From contig CAUHNW010000010.1 in NCBI GenBank assembly GCA_959607825.1, forward strand, positions 40,109 through 104,108: 64,000 bases of DNA, in the 5' to 3' direction. How positions within the stretch are numbered: position 1 is the stretch's first letter; each line of letters opens with the position of its first letter. A program made the translations under genes and the position numbers. The notes under the pieces were generated by a model that was not told the origin of the DNA, did no database searches, and saw only the letters and a list, made by a program, of their open reading frames with translations. The DNA is from HGM13006 sp900757695. Its GTDB lineage: Bacteria; Bacillota; Clostridia; Oscillospirales; Oscillospiraceae. Shown piece after piece: positions 43,153 through 50,452 of this stretch.

Positions 43153-44183
43153 AGGCTCTTATCTCCTTCCACAATGTGAAATCCCGCCGCTTTTTTCAGA
43201 CGGTTTGCCACCGCATAGGTAACACCGCCGCCGCTGGGGCAACGGGCATAAATGGTGGGGATCTCTTTGCTGTCCAGATCCCGCAGGGCCCCGAACAGCC
43301 CATGAGCCAATGTCTCCGGCTTCTCCCGGCTGCCATAGGCCAGTGCCGTTCCCCGGGGATAAAGGCCCAGCTCTTCCTCATAGCAGAGCACCCGGTCCCC
43401 GGGCTTCAAATGCCGCAGAATATAATGTGCCGCCTCTTCTTCGGTGCCGGTCACAATGATCACATCCCCGGAGGGCGTATAGTGGGTATACTTCATGCCG
43501 GGGGCGCGTACCACCGCATCTTTGGCAATCTCGCCAACCACAGCCTTGTCAATGTCCAGCTCTCCCAGCAGCGCCTTTAGCTGTTCCGGCGTCACACCGC
43601 CGGGCCGCAGGAGCCTTGGACGTGCTCCGGTCAGATCCACGATGGTGGATTCTACCCCCACCCGGCATTCGCCGCCGTCTACAATGGCTTCGATCTTCCC
43701 GGCCATATCATGATATACGTGCTGGGCTGTTGTGGGACTGGGCTTCCCGGAGATATTGGCCGAAGGCGCTGCAATGGGCACCCCGGCTCTGCGGATGATT
43801 TCCCGCGTCACAGCATTGTCCGGGCACCGGACGCCCACCGTGGAAAGACCCGCAGTCGTGCGCCGTGGGACCAGATCTCTCGCCGGAAGGATCAGCGTCA
43901 GCGGCCCCGGCCAAAAGTGCTCCATCAGCATCCACGCCGCCTCCGGAACATCATGGCAGAAGTGCTCCACCTGCTCCTTCCCCGCCACATGGAGGATCAA
44001 TGGATTGTCCTGGGGGCGGCCCTTGGCCTCAAAGATTTTCAGCACTGCGTCAGCATCCAGACCGTTTGCCCCAAGGCCATAGACCGTTTCCGTTGGAATC
44101 CCCAGCAGCCCGCCGTCCCGGATAATGCCCGCAGCAATATCCAGAGTCTCCGGGTTCTTGGGATCCAGTATTTTTGTATTCAC
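43149..44183 (-). CDS. sua5: L-threonylcarbamoyladenylate synthase (Sua5/YwlC)
   Basis: 344 residues: a YrdC domain (GIPTETVYGLGANGLD, FEAKGRPQDNPL, APSANISGKPSPT) joined to a C-terminal Sua5 domain (VVRAPGMKYTHYTP onward). It makes threonylcarbamoyl-AMP for the universal tRNA t6A37 modification. The full two-domain form, as in B. subtilis YwlC, differs from the short E. coli TsaC. It overlaps prfA upstream and coaE downstream by 4 bases each. Confidence 0.95.
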   Translation of the reverse strand: MNTKILDPKNPETLDIAAGIIRDGGLLGIPTETVYGLGANGLDADAVLKIFEAKGRPQDNPLILHVAGKEQVEHFCHDVPEAAWMLMEHFWPGPLTLILPARDLVPRRTTAGLSTVGVRCPDNAVTREIIRRAGVPIAAPSANISGKPSPTTAQHVYHDMAGKIEAIVDGGECRVGVESTIVDLTGARPRLLRPGGVTPEQLKALLGELDIDKAVVGEIAKDAVVRAPGMKYTHYTPSGDVIIVTGTEEEAAHYILRHLKPGDRVLCYEEELGLYPRGTALAYGSREKPETLAHGLFGALRDLDSKEIPTIYARCPSGGGVTYAVANRLKKAAGFHIVEGDKSL

Positions 44184-45262
44184 AGCGTATCGCTCTCCTG
44201 ACTGTGCTGAAGCTTCTCCGCCTGATCGGCGGTGATCAGCGCATCAATGATCTCATCCAGATTTCCGTCCAGGATCTCCCCCAGCTTATAAAGGGTCAAC
44301 CCAATCCGGTGATCCGTTACCCGTGACTGTGGGAAGTTGTAGGTACGGATCTTCTCATTCCGCATTCCCATGCCCACCTGACTGCGCTTTTCTGCGGAGA
44401 TCTCCGCTGCCTGCGCCTCCTGCTGGGCCTGATACAGCCGGGAATATAGAATTCTCATGGCCTTCTCCCGGTTCTGCACCTGACTGCGCTCCTGCTGACA
44501 TTCCACCACGGTGTTTGTGGGCAGATGGATCAGCCGCACCGCAGAGGAAGTCTTGTTGATGTGCTGTCCGCCAGCGCCGGAGGAGCGGAACACCTCCATT
44601 TTGATATCTGCGGGATTTAATTCCACGCTGACCTCGTCCACCTCCGGCATCATGGCAACAGTAGCCGTAGAGGTGTGCACCCGCCCGCCGGACTCCGTCT
44701 CCGGTACCCGCTGGACCCGGTGAACGCCGGTCTCAAATTTCAGCCGGGAATAGGCACCCTGACCGGTGATCATGCACACCAGTTCCTTGACGCCTCCCAG
44801 CTCTGTTTCGTTGAGCGTGGTGATCTCAATATTCCAGCCCTTTTTTTCCGCATACATGGCATACATCCGGTAGAGAGAATGGGCAAACAGCGCACTTTCC
44901 TCTCCGCCGACGCCAGCCCGGATCTCAAGGATCACGTTTTTGTCATCGTTGGGATCCTTGGGCAGCAGCAGGATCTTCAGTTCCTGCTCCAGCTGTGGCA
45001 GTTGGGCCTTGCTCTCCGCCAATTCCTCCTGACAAAGCTCCTTCATGTCAGGCTCCATGGGCGCAGACAGCATTTCCAGCATATCCTCTACGTTCTGCTG
45101 GGCGGCCCGATACCGGCGATAAGCGTTTACCACCGGCTCCAGAGACCGCTGCTCCTTCAGCAGTGCGGCCGCCTTCTTGGGGTCATCATAAAAGTCCGGG
45201 CGTCCAGACATGTTTTCAAGCTCCAGATACCGGCTTTCTACCAGCCGCAGTTTCTCCAGCAT
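44180..45262 (-). CDS. prfA: Peptide chain release factor 1
   Basis: 360 residues. The stop-codon reading tripeptide is PET (VQRVPETESGGRVHTSTAT), a PxT form seen in Firmicute RF1, and the catalytic GGQ lies near 231-233 (SSGAGGQHINKTSSAV). It terminates translation at UAA/UAG. The ATG at 45262 has GGGAG upstream. The glutamine methyltransferase prmC that often follows prfA is not between prfA and sua5 here. Confidence 0.96.
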   Translation of the reverse strand: MLEKLRLVESRYLELENMSGRPDFYDDPKKAAALLKEQRSLEPVVNAYRRYRAAQQNVEDMLEMLSAPMEPDMKELCQEELAESKAQLPQLEQELKILLLPKDPNDDKNVILEIRAGVGGEESALFAHSLYRMYAMYAEKKGWNIEITTLNETELGGVKELVCMITGQGAYSRLKFETGVHRVQRVPETESGGRVHTSTATVAMMPEVDEVSVELNPADIKMEVFRSSGAGGQHINKTSSAVRLIHLPTNTVVECQQERSQVQNREKAMRILYSRLYQAQQEAQAAEISAEKRSQVGMGMRNEKIRTYNFPQSRVTDHRIGLTLYKLGEILDGNLDEIIDALITADQAEKLQHSQESDTL

Positions 45263-45292
45263 ATCATCGCTCCCAATTGTAATCTATATATA

Positions 45293-45321
45293 ATTGTATC
45301 ATAGCCCCCGGGAAGTTGCAA
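45293..45321 (-). promoter_or_regulatory. prfA operon promoter, overlapping the 3' end of rlmA
   Basis: Minus-strand TTGCAA (45316-45321), a 17-base spacer and TACAAT (45293-45298). The -35 lies within the end of the upstream coding region. Confidence 0.6.
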
Positions 45322-46135
45322 CGCTTTGATACAGACGAAACAGTACCTGTGCCCGGTCATGGAGCTCGCTGGCCTCCGCCGCCCGCTGTGCCCCCGCTTT
45401 CCCGATCCGCCAGACATGCGGCGTCATGGACAGCAGCTGCATAATCTCCTGCTGCTCCGTCAGGTGGAGTTCAAATTCCAGCGTTTCTTCCTGCCGCAGC
45501 ACAAATCCGGGGTAGTCCCGCTGATTCTTTTCCTGCTTCTGAATGATCTCCGGATAGATCAGCGTTTTCAGTGCCATCAGATGGTCCCGACCTGCCGTGA
45601 CCTCCAAAAACCATCCACCCGGCTTCAGAACCCGACTGAATTCCTCCGGCACCGTCAGGGCAAACATGCTCATGACACCGTCCATACTGCCGGAAGCCAT
45701 GGGCAGATGTGCCGCAGAAGCCGTCAGCCACAGTGCGCTTTTGCAGCGTCCGGCGGCATAGCGCACCGCATCCTTGGAAATATCCACGCCAATAAAGCAT
45801 CCTGCCGGAAAATGCTCCATCAGCTGGGTCATATAATAGCCCTCGCCGCATCCGGCATCCAGCACACACGGCTCCGCCGGGAGCCGTGTGCCAAGCATCT
45901 CCCACACCTTCCGAGCAATGGGCGCATAATAGCCCTGATCCAGAAACGCCCGGCGGGCGGCCACCATATCCCGGGTGTCCCCCGGATGCTTGGAGTGCTT
46001 CTGGGTCACTGGCAGCAGGTTCACATAACCCTGCCGGGCAATGTCAAAGCTGTGTCCCTCGGTGCAAACCAGTGCTCGCTCCTTTTTCTCCAAAAATGCC
46101 CCGCAAACCGGGCACTGTAGCATATTCTCTCTCAT
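45299..46135 (-). CDS. rlmA: 23S rRNA (guanine-N1) methyltransferase, RlmA type
   Basis: 278 residues. The N-terminal zinc ribbon (CPVCGAFLEKKERALVCTEGH, shown here as two Cys pairs plus His) and the segment RQGYVNLLP are the RlmA signature. They are followed by a SAM-binding Rossmann fold (VLDAGCGEGYYMTQL, GVDISKDAVRYAA). RlmA enzymes methylate helix 35 of 23S rRNA. Start ATG 46135 overlaps the stop of the upstream peptidase gene (TGATG) with GAGGA 7 bases before; ATG 46123 is an alternative. Confidence 0.88.
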   Translation of the reverse strand: MRENMLQCPVCGAFLEKKERALVCTEGHSFDIARQGYVNLLPVTQKHSKHPGDTRDMVAARRAFLDQGYYAPIARKVWEMLGTRLPAEPCVLDAGCGEGYYMTQLMEHFPAGCFIGVDISKDAVRYAAGRCKSALWLTASAAHLPMASGSMDGVMSMFALTVPEEFSRVLKPGGWFLEVTAGRDHLMALKTLIYPEIIQKQEKNQRDYPGFVLRQEETLEFELHLTEQQEIMQLLSMTPHVWRIGKAGAQRAAEASELHDRAQVLFRLYQSVATSRGL

Positions 46136-47562
46136 CAGCATTTCCTCATCAGCCGCATAAAAAACTTCACGGCATTTTCCGTGTTTTCAATGCGGATCCT
46201 CTCATTATTTCCGTGCACAGTGGACTTTTCCTCCCCCGTCACATACTTGCCGGAAAAGCGATATACATGGTCGCAGATGCTGCGCCAGTGCCGGGAATCG
46301 GTGCAGGCCACCATCAGATACGGGCTCACCACCGCCCGAGGCCATGTGGCCTCGATGGATTCCCGAAGCTTTTGGAACTCCTCTGAGAGGAGTGATTCCG
46401 GCCCGGGATCTGTTCCGGGATTTGGATGGATCTCCACCTGCGGGTCGTCAATGATCCGGTTCAGACGATTCACAACACTTTCCTGCGTATCTCCCCAGAG
46501 AAGCCGCAGGTTTGCAAACATGGTCGCCTCAGACGGGATCACATTCCCGGCCTGAGCGCCCTGACATTGGGTCAGCGCAAAGGTTGTCTGGGCCGCTGCG
46601 GCAATCATGCCCCCCTTCTTTATCAGCCACCGGTGATACAGTGGCCGCAGCCATTGACGGTTGGCCAGCAGAAGGCGGGTCCTAAAGCTGCAATAGCGGC
46701 CCATGGTGTCCACCAGTGCATCCAGCGCAGGGCCGGTACGAATGGGGAACGGATGCTTTCTCACCCGCTCCATGGCCCGACAGAGCCGCGGCAGCGGGTT
46801 GTTGGCGTTTGGCACCGAGGCGTGACCGCCCTGACTCTTGGCCGTAAACACCAGATTCGCCGCCCCCTTCTCTCCGATGCCCACCATGGCGCAGGGCACC
46901 GTAGTTTCCGGGAAGAAGCCGTCCATAATATCTCCGCCCTCGTCCAGAACAAAGGCCGGTGTGATGTTTCGCTCCACAAAAAGCTCCCGTATGGATTTGG
47001 CCGATGCCCCCATGATCTCCTCCTCCCCTGACAGGGCAAAGTAGATATCATGCTTTGGCACAAATCCCTGTTCCAGCAGCGTCTCCGCAGCCTCCAGCAT
47101 GGCGCACAGCTGGTTCTTCATATCCAGCGCACCTCTGCCCCAGAGGACGCCGTCCTCCAGAACCCCTGCAAAGGGCGGCTTTTCCCATGCATCTGCATGG
47201 GCAGGCACCACGTCATAGTGCGCAAGCATTACCGCCGAGTTTCCCGGCACCTGCCCCGTCACATGGATCAGGATTCCCGTGGTGTCTACACGCTCCACCT
47301 GTGCCTTTTCCCAGAGTAGAGGGTAAAACTCTGGCAGCAGACTGCGGAATTTTTCAAACTCCGCCTCATCCCGGAGCTCCGGCGCGGAAATGGTCCTGCA
47401 CCGGATCATCTCCTGCAAATGTGCCACTGCACGCTGTGCATTCACCTCCGGCACCGGCTCTGCATGCGTCTGCCGCTTCGGCGGCCGGAAGGCAGCTGCA
47501 CGCAACAGCGCCGCCGCTGCCAGTACCAGCACCAGTACAATAAATCCTATTACAATGCCCAT
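46135..47562 (-). CDS. M20 family metallopeptidase, membrane-anchored
   Basis: 475 residues. An N-terminal TM helix (about 3-24) precedes a PM20D1/carboxypeptidase-S-like catalytic domain: MLAHYDVVPA (metal His/Asp), WGRGALDMKNQL, ALSGEEEIMG and VACTDSRHW. It hydrolyses peptides or N-acyl amino acids with two zinc ions. The TM suggests it works at or beyond the membrane. It is translationally joined to rlmA. Confidence 0.9.
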   Translation of the reverse strand: MGIVIGFIVLVLVLAAAALLRAAAFRPPKRQTHAEPVPEVNAQRAVAHLQEMIRCRTISAPELRDEAEFEKFRSLLPEFYPLLWEKAQVERVDTTGILIHVTGQVPGNSAVMLAHYDVVPAHADAWEKPPFAGVLEDGVLWGRGALDMKNQLCAMLEAAETLLEQGFVPKHDIYFALSGEEEIMGASAKSIRELFVERNITPAFVLDEGGDIMDGFFPETTVPCAMVGIGEKGAANLVFTAKSQGGHASVPNANNPLPRLCRAMERVRKHPFPIRTGPALDALVDTMGRYCSFRTRLLLANRQWLRPLYHRWLIKKGGMIAAAAQTTFALTQCQGAQAGNVIPSEATMFANLRLLWGDTQESVVNRLNRIIDDPQVEIHPNPGTDPGPESLLSEEFQKLRESIEATWPRAVVSPYLMVACTDSRHWRSICDHVYRFSGKYVTGEEKSTVHGNNERIRIENTENAVKFFMRLMRKC

Positions 47563-47654
47563 AGGGGCACTCCCTTTCTCTTCTGAAATTCCAGCTTTCT
47601 ATTTTACCTCATTTTCCCGCAGGGGTCAAATCCTGAAAACCGGGAGAAAACGCC

Positions 47655-47683
47655 TTGCGGCGCAGGCACAGTTGTGATATGAT
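47655..47683 (+). promoter_or_regulatory. Promoter of the 47712 gene
   Basis: TTGCGG (47655-47660), a 17-base spacer and TATGAT (47678-47683). Confidence 0.6.
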
Positions 47684-47711
47684 GTAGAAAAATCAAGTTG
47701 GAGGCTGCAAC

Positions 47712-48332
47712 GTGGCAATATTAAAGGATTTTGTAGATCAGGTATCATTTGATGAGGTCTGGGCCCTGCTGGGACACGGAAAGGAAAATATGCAGCAGTA
47801 TAAGGAAGCCTACCAGTCCATTTATCAGGAGCTTCAGGCTGCCGTTCCCGCAGAGAATACCGACCATATGACCATTAAGTTCGTAATGGAGGATGCCCCC
47901 CAGTGGGAATTTTTCTTCGATGACGAGCCTGAAGATCAGGGCGCCGATGCGGAAGCAGAAGCCGCCGAAGAGGAGGACGAAGGCCCCACGCTTCAGGTTT
48001 ACGGCTTCATCCCCGGAGATGACGAGGGCTACGCCATCGGGCTCAAGGCCCCGGAGATTCTCATGGGGCTGGATGTGGATCCGGAAACCGCCGTAAACTA
48101 TACCCCGGCTGAGATCGTGGCAGACTGTCTGGCCGAGATGACCTATTCCTCCACCATGGCCTCCAGCGCCTATGGTACCGAAAAGGACATGGCCGGCGGC
48201 GGGCTTTTGGCCTCCCAGAACTGCATGCAGGAGGATATCCAGAACATTGATCTGGAAAAGCTCCGTCAGGAGCTGGGCGTACTGCCCAAGCCCGAAGAGG
48301 ACTATAAAACAAAATACGGATTTCTGTTCTGA
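47712..48332 (+). CDS. Uncharacterised acidic cytoplasmic protein
   Basis: 206 residues with a GTG start and GGAGG 7 bases upstream. The N-terminus (FVDQVSFDEVWALLGHGKEN, QQYKEAYQSIYQELQ) is helical. A Glu/Ala/Asp-rich linker follows, then a conserved-looking region (LQVYGFIPGDDEGYAIGLKAPEILMGLDVD) and DPETAVNYTPAEIVADCLAEM. There is no signal peptide or TM. It resembles small Clostridia proteins of unknown function, but I cannot assign a family. Monocistronic. Confidence 0.75.
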   Translation: MAILKDFVDQVSFDEVWALLGHGKENMQQYKEAYQSIYQELQAAVPAENTDHMTIKFVMEDAPQWEFFFDDEPEDQGADAEAEAAEEEDEGPTLQVYGFIPGDDEGYAIGLKAPEILMGLDVDPETAVNYTPAEIVADCLAEMTYSSTMASSAYGTEKDMAGGGLLASQNCMQEDIQNIDLEKLRQELGVLPKPEEDYKTKYGFLF

Positions 48333-48340
48333 GCGCACAA

Positions 48341-48377
48341 GGGACGCACTGCAAACCACTCGCAGTGCGCCCCTTTT
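48341..48377. terminator. Terminator between the 47712 gene and the Nudix gene
   Basis: CGCACTGC pairs with GCAGTGCG, flanked by GGG/CCC, followed by CTTTTT; the genes converge. Confidence 0.82.
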
Positions 48378-48877
48378 TATAGATATCCCCGCTGTTTCAA
48401 AAACGACCCATAACGCCGCCGCTGACTTGGGATCATATCCTGCTGTACAAATGCAGGGAATTCCCCCGGTGGAATCCAGCGATAATCTACCGTCTCACCC
48501 GCCTGAAGGCTGATGGAATTTTTGACACAGTCTACGTCCGCCCGGTACATATAGAAGATGGAATGGGCCGGGTCGCTGACCTCCCTGCCCAGCAGTTCCA
48601 GAGACTCCACCCGAAGTCCGGTTTCCTCATAAAGCTCCCGGCGGGCACAGGTCAGGGGATCCTCCCCTTTCAGGGCAGAACCGCCTGCGGTCGTCTCCCA
48701 CGCCCCCGGGTGGTTTGGCTTATGGGGATCCCGCTGCATGGCAAGGATACTGCTGTCCCGGTGCTCTACAATGATCTCACACACCAAGTGGTAGAGTCCC
48801 TCCGGCACCGGTTCTCCCCGCACCAGCTCCACGCCCGCAGGACTGCCGTCCCGACAATAGCCATCCCAGATCTCCAT
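48377..48877 (-). CDS. Nudix hydrolase
   Basis: 166 residues with the Nudix box GGSALKGEDPLTCARRELYE followed by ETG (G-x5-E-x7-REL-x2-E-x-G pattern). The MEIWDGYCRDGSPAG start and IPP-isomerase-like layout are typical of the YfcD-like group. It hydrolyses a nucleoside diphosphate derivative; the substrate is unknown. AGAGGA lies upstream of the ATG. It follows the DUF1836 gene after 30 bases and may share its transcript. Confidence 0.9.
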   Translation of the reverse strand: MEIWDGYCRDGSPAGVELVRGEPVPEGLYHLVCEIIVEHRDSSILAMQRDPHKPNHPGAWETTAGGSALKGEDPLTCARRELYEETGLRVESLELLGREVSDPAHSIFYMYRADVDCVKNSISLQAGETVDYRWIPPGEFPAFVQQDMIPSQRRRYGSFLKQRGYL

Positions 48878-48907
48878 GTTCTCTTCCTCTCTGTCTTATG
48901 GACTATT

Positions 48908-49408
48908 TTACCGTACCAGATCCAGATAATGATCCAGATAAATTTTCTGTACGGCAGCCAGAATCGCTGCCCGTAGGATGGATTTGATGGTCGTGTTGTG
49001 TTTTCCTACAGGCTCCATCTTTTCTTTCAGGCCAAATACCCCTGCCAGAACATTTTCAAATTCATCACAGAAATAATTGTACGCCTGCTGGGGCTCATAC
49101 TGCTCCAGCCCCTGCCGTTCCAGCAGACGGATATCCTCCATGGACAGCACATTCTTCACCAGTGCCACATACATCAGATTGGCAATGGAGGCAGGACCGT
49201 ACGCCTTCTTCACAGGCCCCGGAATCGTTTTCTGCTTTACATAATTGCTCACCATAGACGCAGTAATCGTGGGACACCCCAGTTTTTTCAGGTATGCATT
49301 GACATAACGAGTCACCTGTTCCAAGTAAAGCCCCACCGTTGGAATTTCCCAATAGCGGGGCAGATGGATGTCCCGCACGGTATTCATCAGCTGTTCATTT
49401 TGTTCCAT
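48908..49408 (-). CDS. DUF1836 family protein (putative DNA-binding)
   Basis: 166 residues. DUF1836 signatures include IHLPRYWEIPTVGLYLEQV and a helix-turn-helix-like segment ITASMVSNYVKQKTIPGP, resembling a MerR-type DNA-recognition unit. A helical C-terminus follows. A regulatory role is inferred. The -10 TATAAT (49416-49421) is so close that transcription should start at the ATG of 49408, suggesting a leaderless message; an ATG at 49417 lies inside the -10. It is divergent from degV. Confidence 0.82.
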   Translation of the reverse strand: MEQNEQLMNTVRDIHLPRYWEIPTVGLYLEQVTRYVNAYLKKLGCPTITASMVSNYVKQKTIPGPVKKAYGPASIANLMYVALVKNVLSMEDIRLLERQGLEQYEPQQAYNYFCDEFENVLAGVFGLKEKMEPVGKHNTTIKSILRAAILAAVQKIYLDHYLDLVR

Positions 49409-49415
49409 GGCTCTC

Positions 49416-49443
49416 ATTATACCGACTTCTCCGAAAAAGTCAA
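49416..49443 (-). promoter_or_regulatory. Promoter of the DUF1836 gene, abutting the start codon
   Basis: Minus-strand TTGACT (49438-49443), a 16-base spacer and a perfect TATAAT (49416-49421). The start site should fall near 49408-49410. Confidence 0.65.
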
Positions 49444-49493
49444 CCGGGTTTCAGAAACCTACCATCCGTTTTCCAAAAACCTATTGACATTTT

Positions 49494-49522
49494 CACAAAA
49501 TGTTTTTATAATCTTTTTATCA
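49494..49522 (+). promoter_or_regulatory. degV promoter
   Basis: A perfect TTGACA (49494-49499), a 17-base spacer and a perfect TATAAT (49517-49522), among the strongest consensus matches in the window. It is followed by the inverted repeat CTTTTTATC/GATAAAAAG (49523-49555) in the leader. Confidence 0.82.
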
Positions 49523-49568
49523 GTTTTTTAATAACCGATAAAAAGTTTGTAGATTCCCGGAGGTTTTT

Positions 49569-50399
49569 ATGATCCGTCGTATCGTAGCCGATTCCAGCTG
49601 TGATCTCCAGCGCTTTCCGGGGGCTGATTTTATCAGCGTCCCCATGAAAATCATTACCGCCCAGCAGGAATATGTGGACAACGCCCAATTGGATGTTGCC
49701 AAAATGGCCGAATCACTGCGTCAATATAAGGGGCATTCCAGCACGGCCTGCCCCAATGCATCTGACTGGGAAAGTGCCTTTGCAGGTGCTGACGAGGTTT
49801 TTGCCCTTACCATTACAAGTGCCCTGTCTGGCAGCTGTAACGCCGCCCAGTGTGCCAAGGCTCACTATGAATCCATTCATCCGGACTGCCGCATCCATGT
49901 GATCGACACACTTTCCACCGGTCCCGAAATGCTGCTGCTCATAGAGCAACTTTATTCCATGCTGCAAGCCCAGATGTGTTTTGATGATATTTGCAGAGAA
50001 ATCGCCGTCTATTCACAAAAGACCCATTTGCTGTTTCTTCTATCCTCTGTCAAAAATCTCTCCCGCAATGGGCGGATCAGCCGGCTGGGAGCGGAGGCCG
50101 TTGGTCTGCTTGGCCTTCGGCTCTGTGGACAGGCCAGCGGACAGGGGACTTTGGAATTGCTGGGAAAATGCCGGGGACAGGCCGCCGGTCTTCGGCGCGT
50201 TCTCCGTCAAATGGAAGCATTGGGCTGGTCCGGCGGCAAGGTGCGGATCTCTCACTGTCTGGCTCAGGACGTCGCCGTGGAGCTGGAAGGAATGCTGAAA
50301 ACGCAGTTCCCGGAGGCAGACATTCAGCTTCGCCCTGCCGGTGCGCTGTGCAGCTTTTATGCAGAGATCGGCGGACTTCTGGTTGGCTTTGAAACATAA
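49569..50399 (+). CDS. DegV family fatty-acid-binding protein
   Basis: 276 residues, full length. The N-terminal VADSSCDL, the ITSALSGSCNAA segment, VIDTLSTGPEMLLL and LSSVKNLSRNGRIS are DegV hallmarks. Family members (FakB) present fatty acids to the kinase FakA; no fakA-like gene lies nearby. A Cys replaces one Ser of the usual T-S-x-P-S region (STACPNASDWESAF). A second, degenerate DegV sits at the left edge. Confidence 0.92.
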   Translation: MIRRIVADSSCDLQRFPGADFISVPMKIITAQQEYVDNAQLDVAKMAESLRQYKGHSSTACPNASDWESAFAGADEVFALTITSALSGSCNAAQCAKAHYESIHPDCRIHVIDTLSTGPEMLLLIEQLYSMLQAQMCFDDICREIAVYSQKTHLLFLLSSVKNLSRNGRISRLGAEAVGLLGLRLCGQASGQGTLELLGKCRGQAAGLRRVLRQMEALGWSGGKVRISHCLAQDVAVELEGMLKTQFPEADIQLRPAGALCSFYAEIGGLLVGFET

Positions 50400-50407
50400 C
50401 AGCAAAA

Positions 50408-50450
50408 CCTCCAGCTGCGGAATGCTTTCATCCGCAGCTGGAGGCCTTTT
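50408..50450. terminator. Bidirectional terminator between degV and P-type ATPase genes
   Basis: CCTCCAGCTGCGG pairs with CCGCAGCTGGAGG, flanked by AAAA and TTTT. Confidence 0.9.
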
Positions 50451-50452
50451 TA

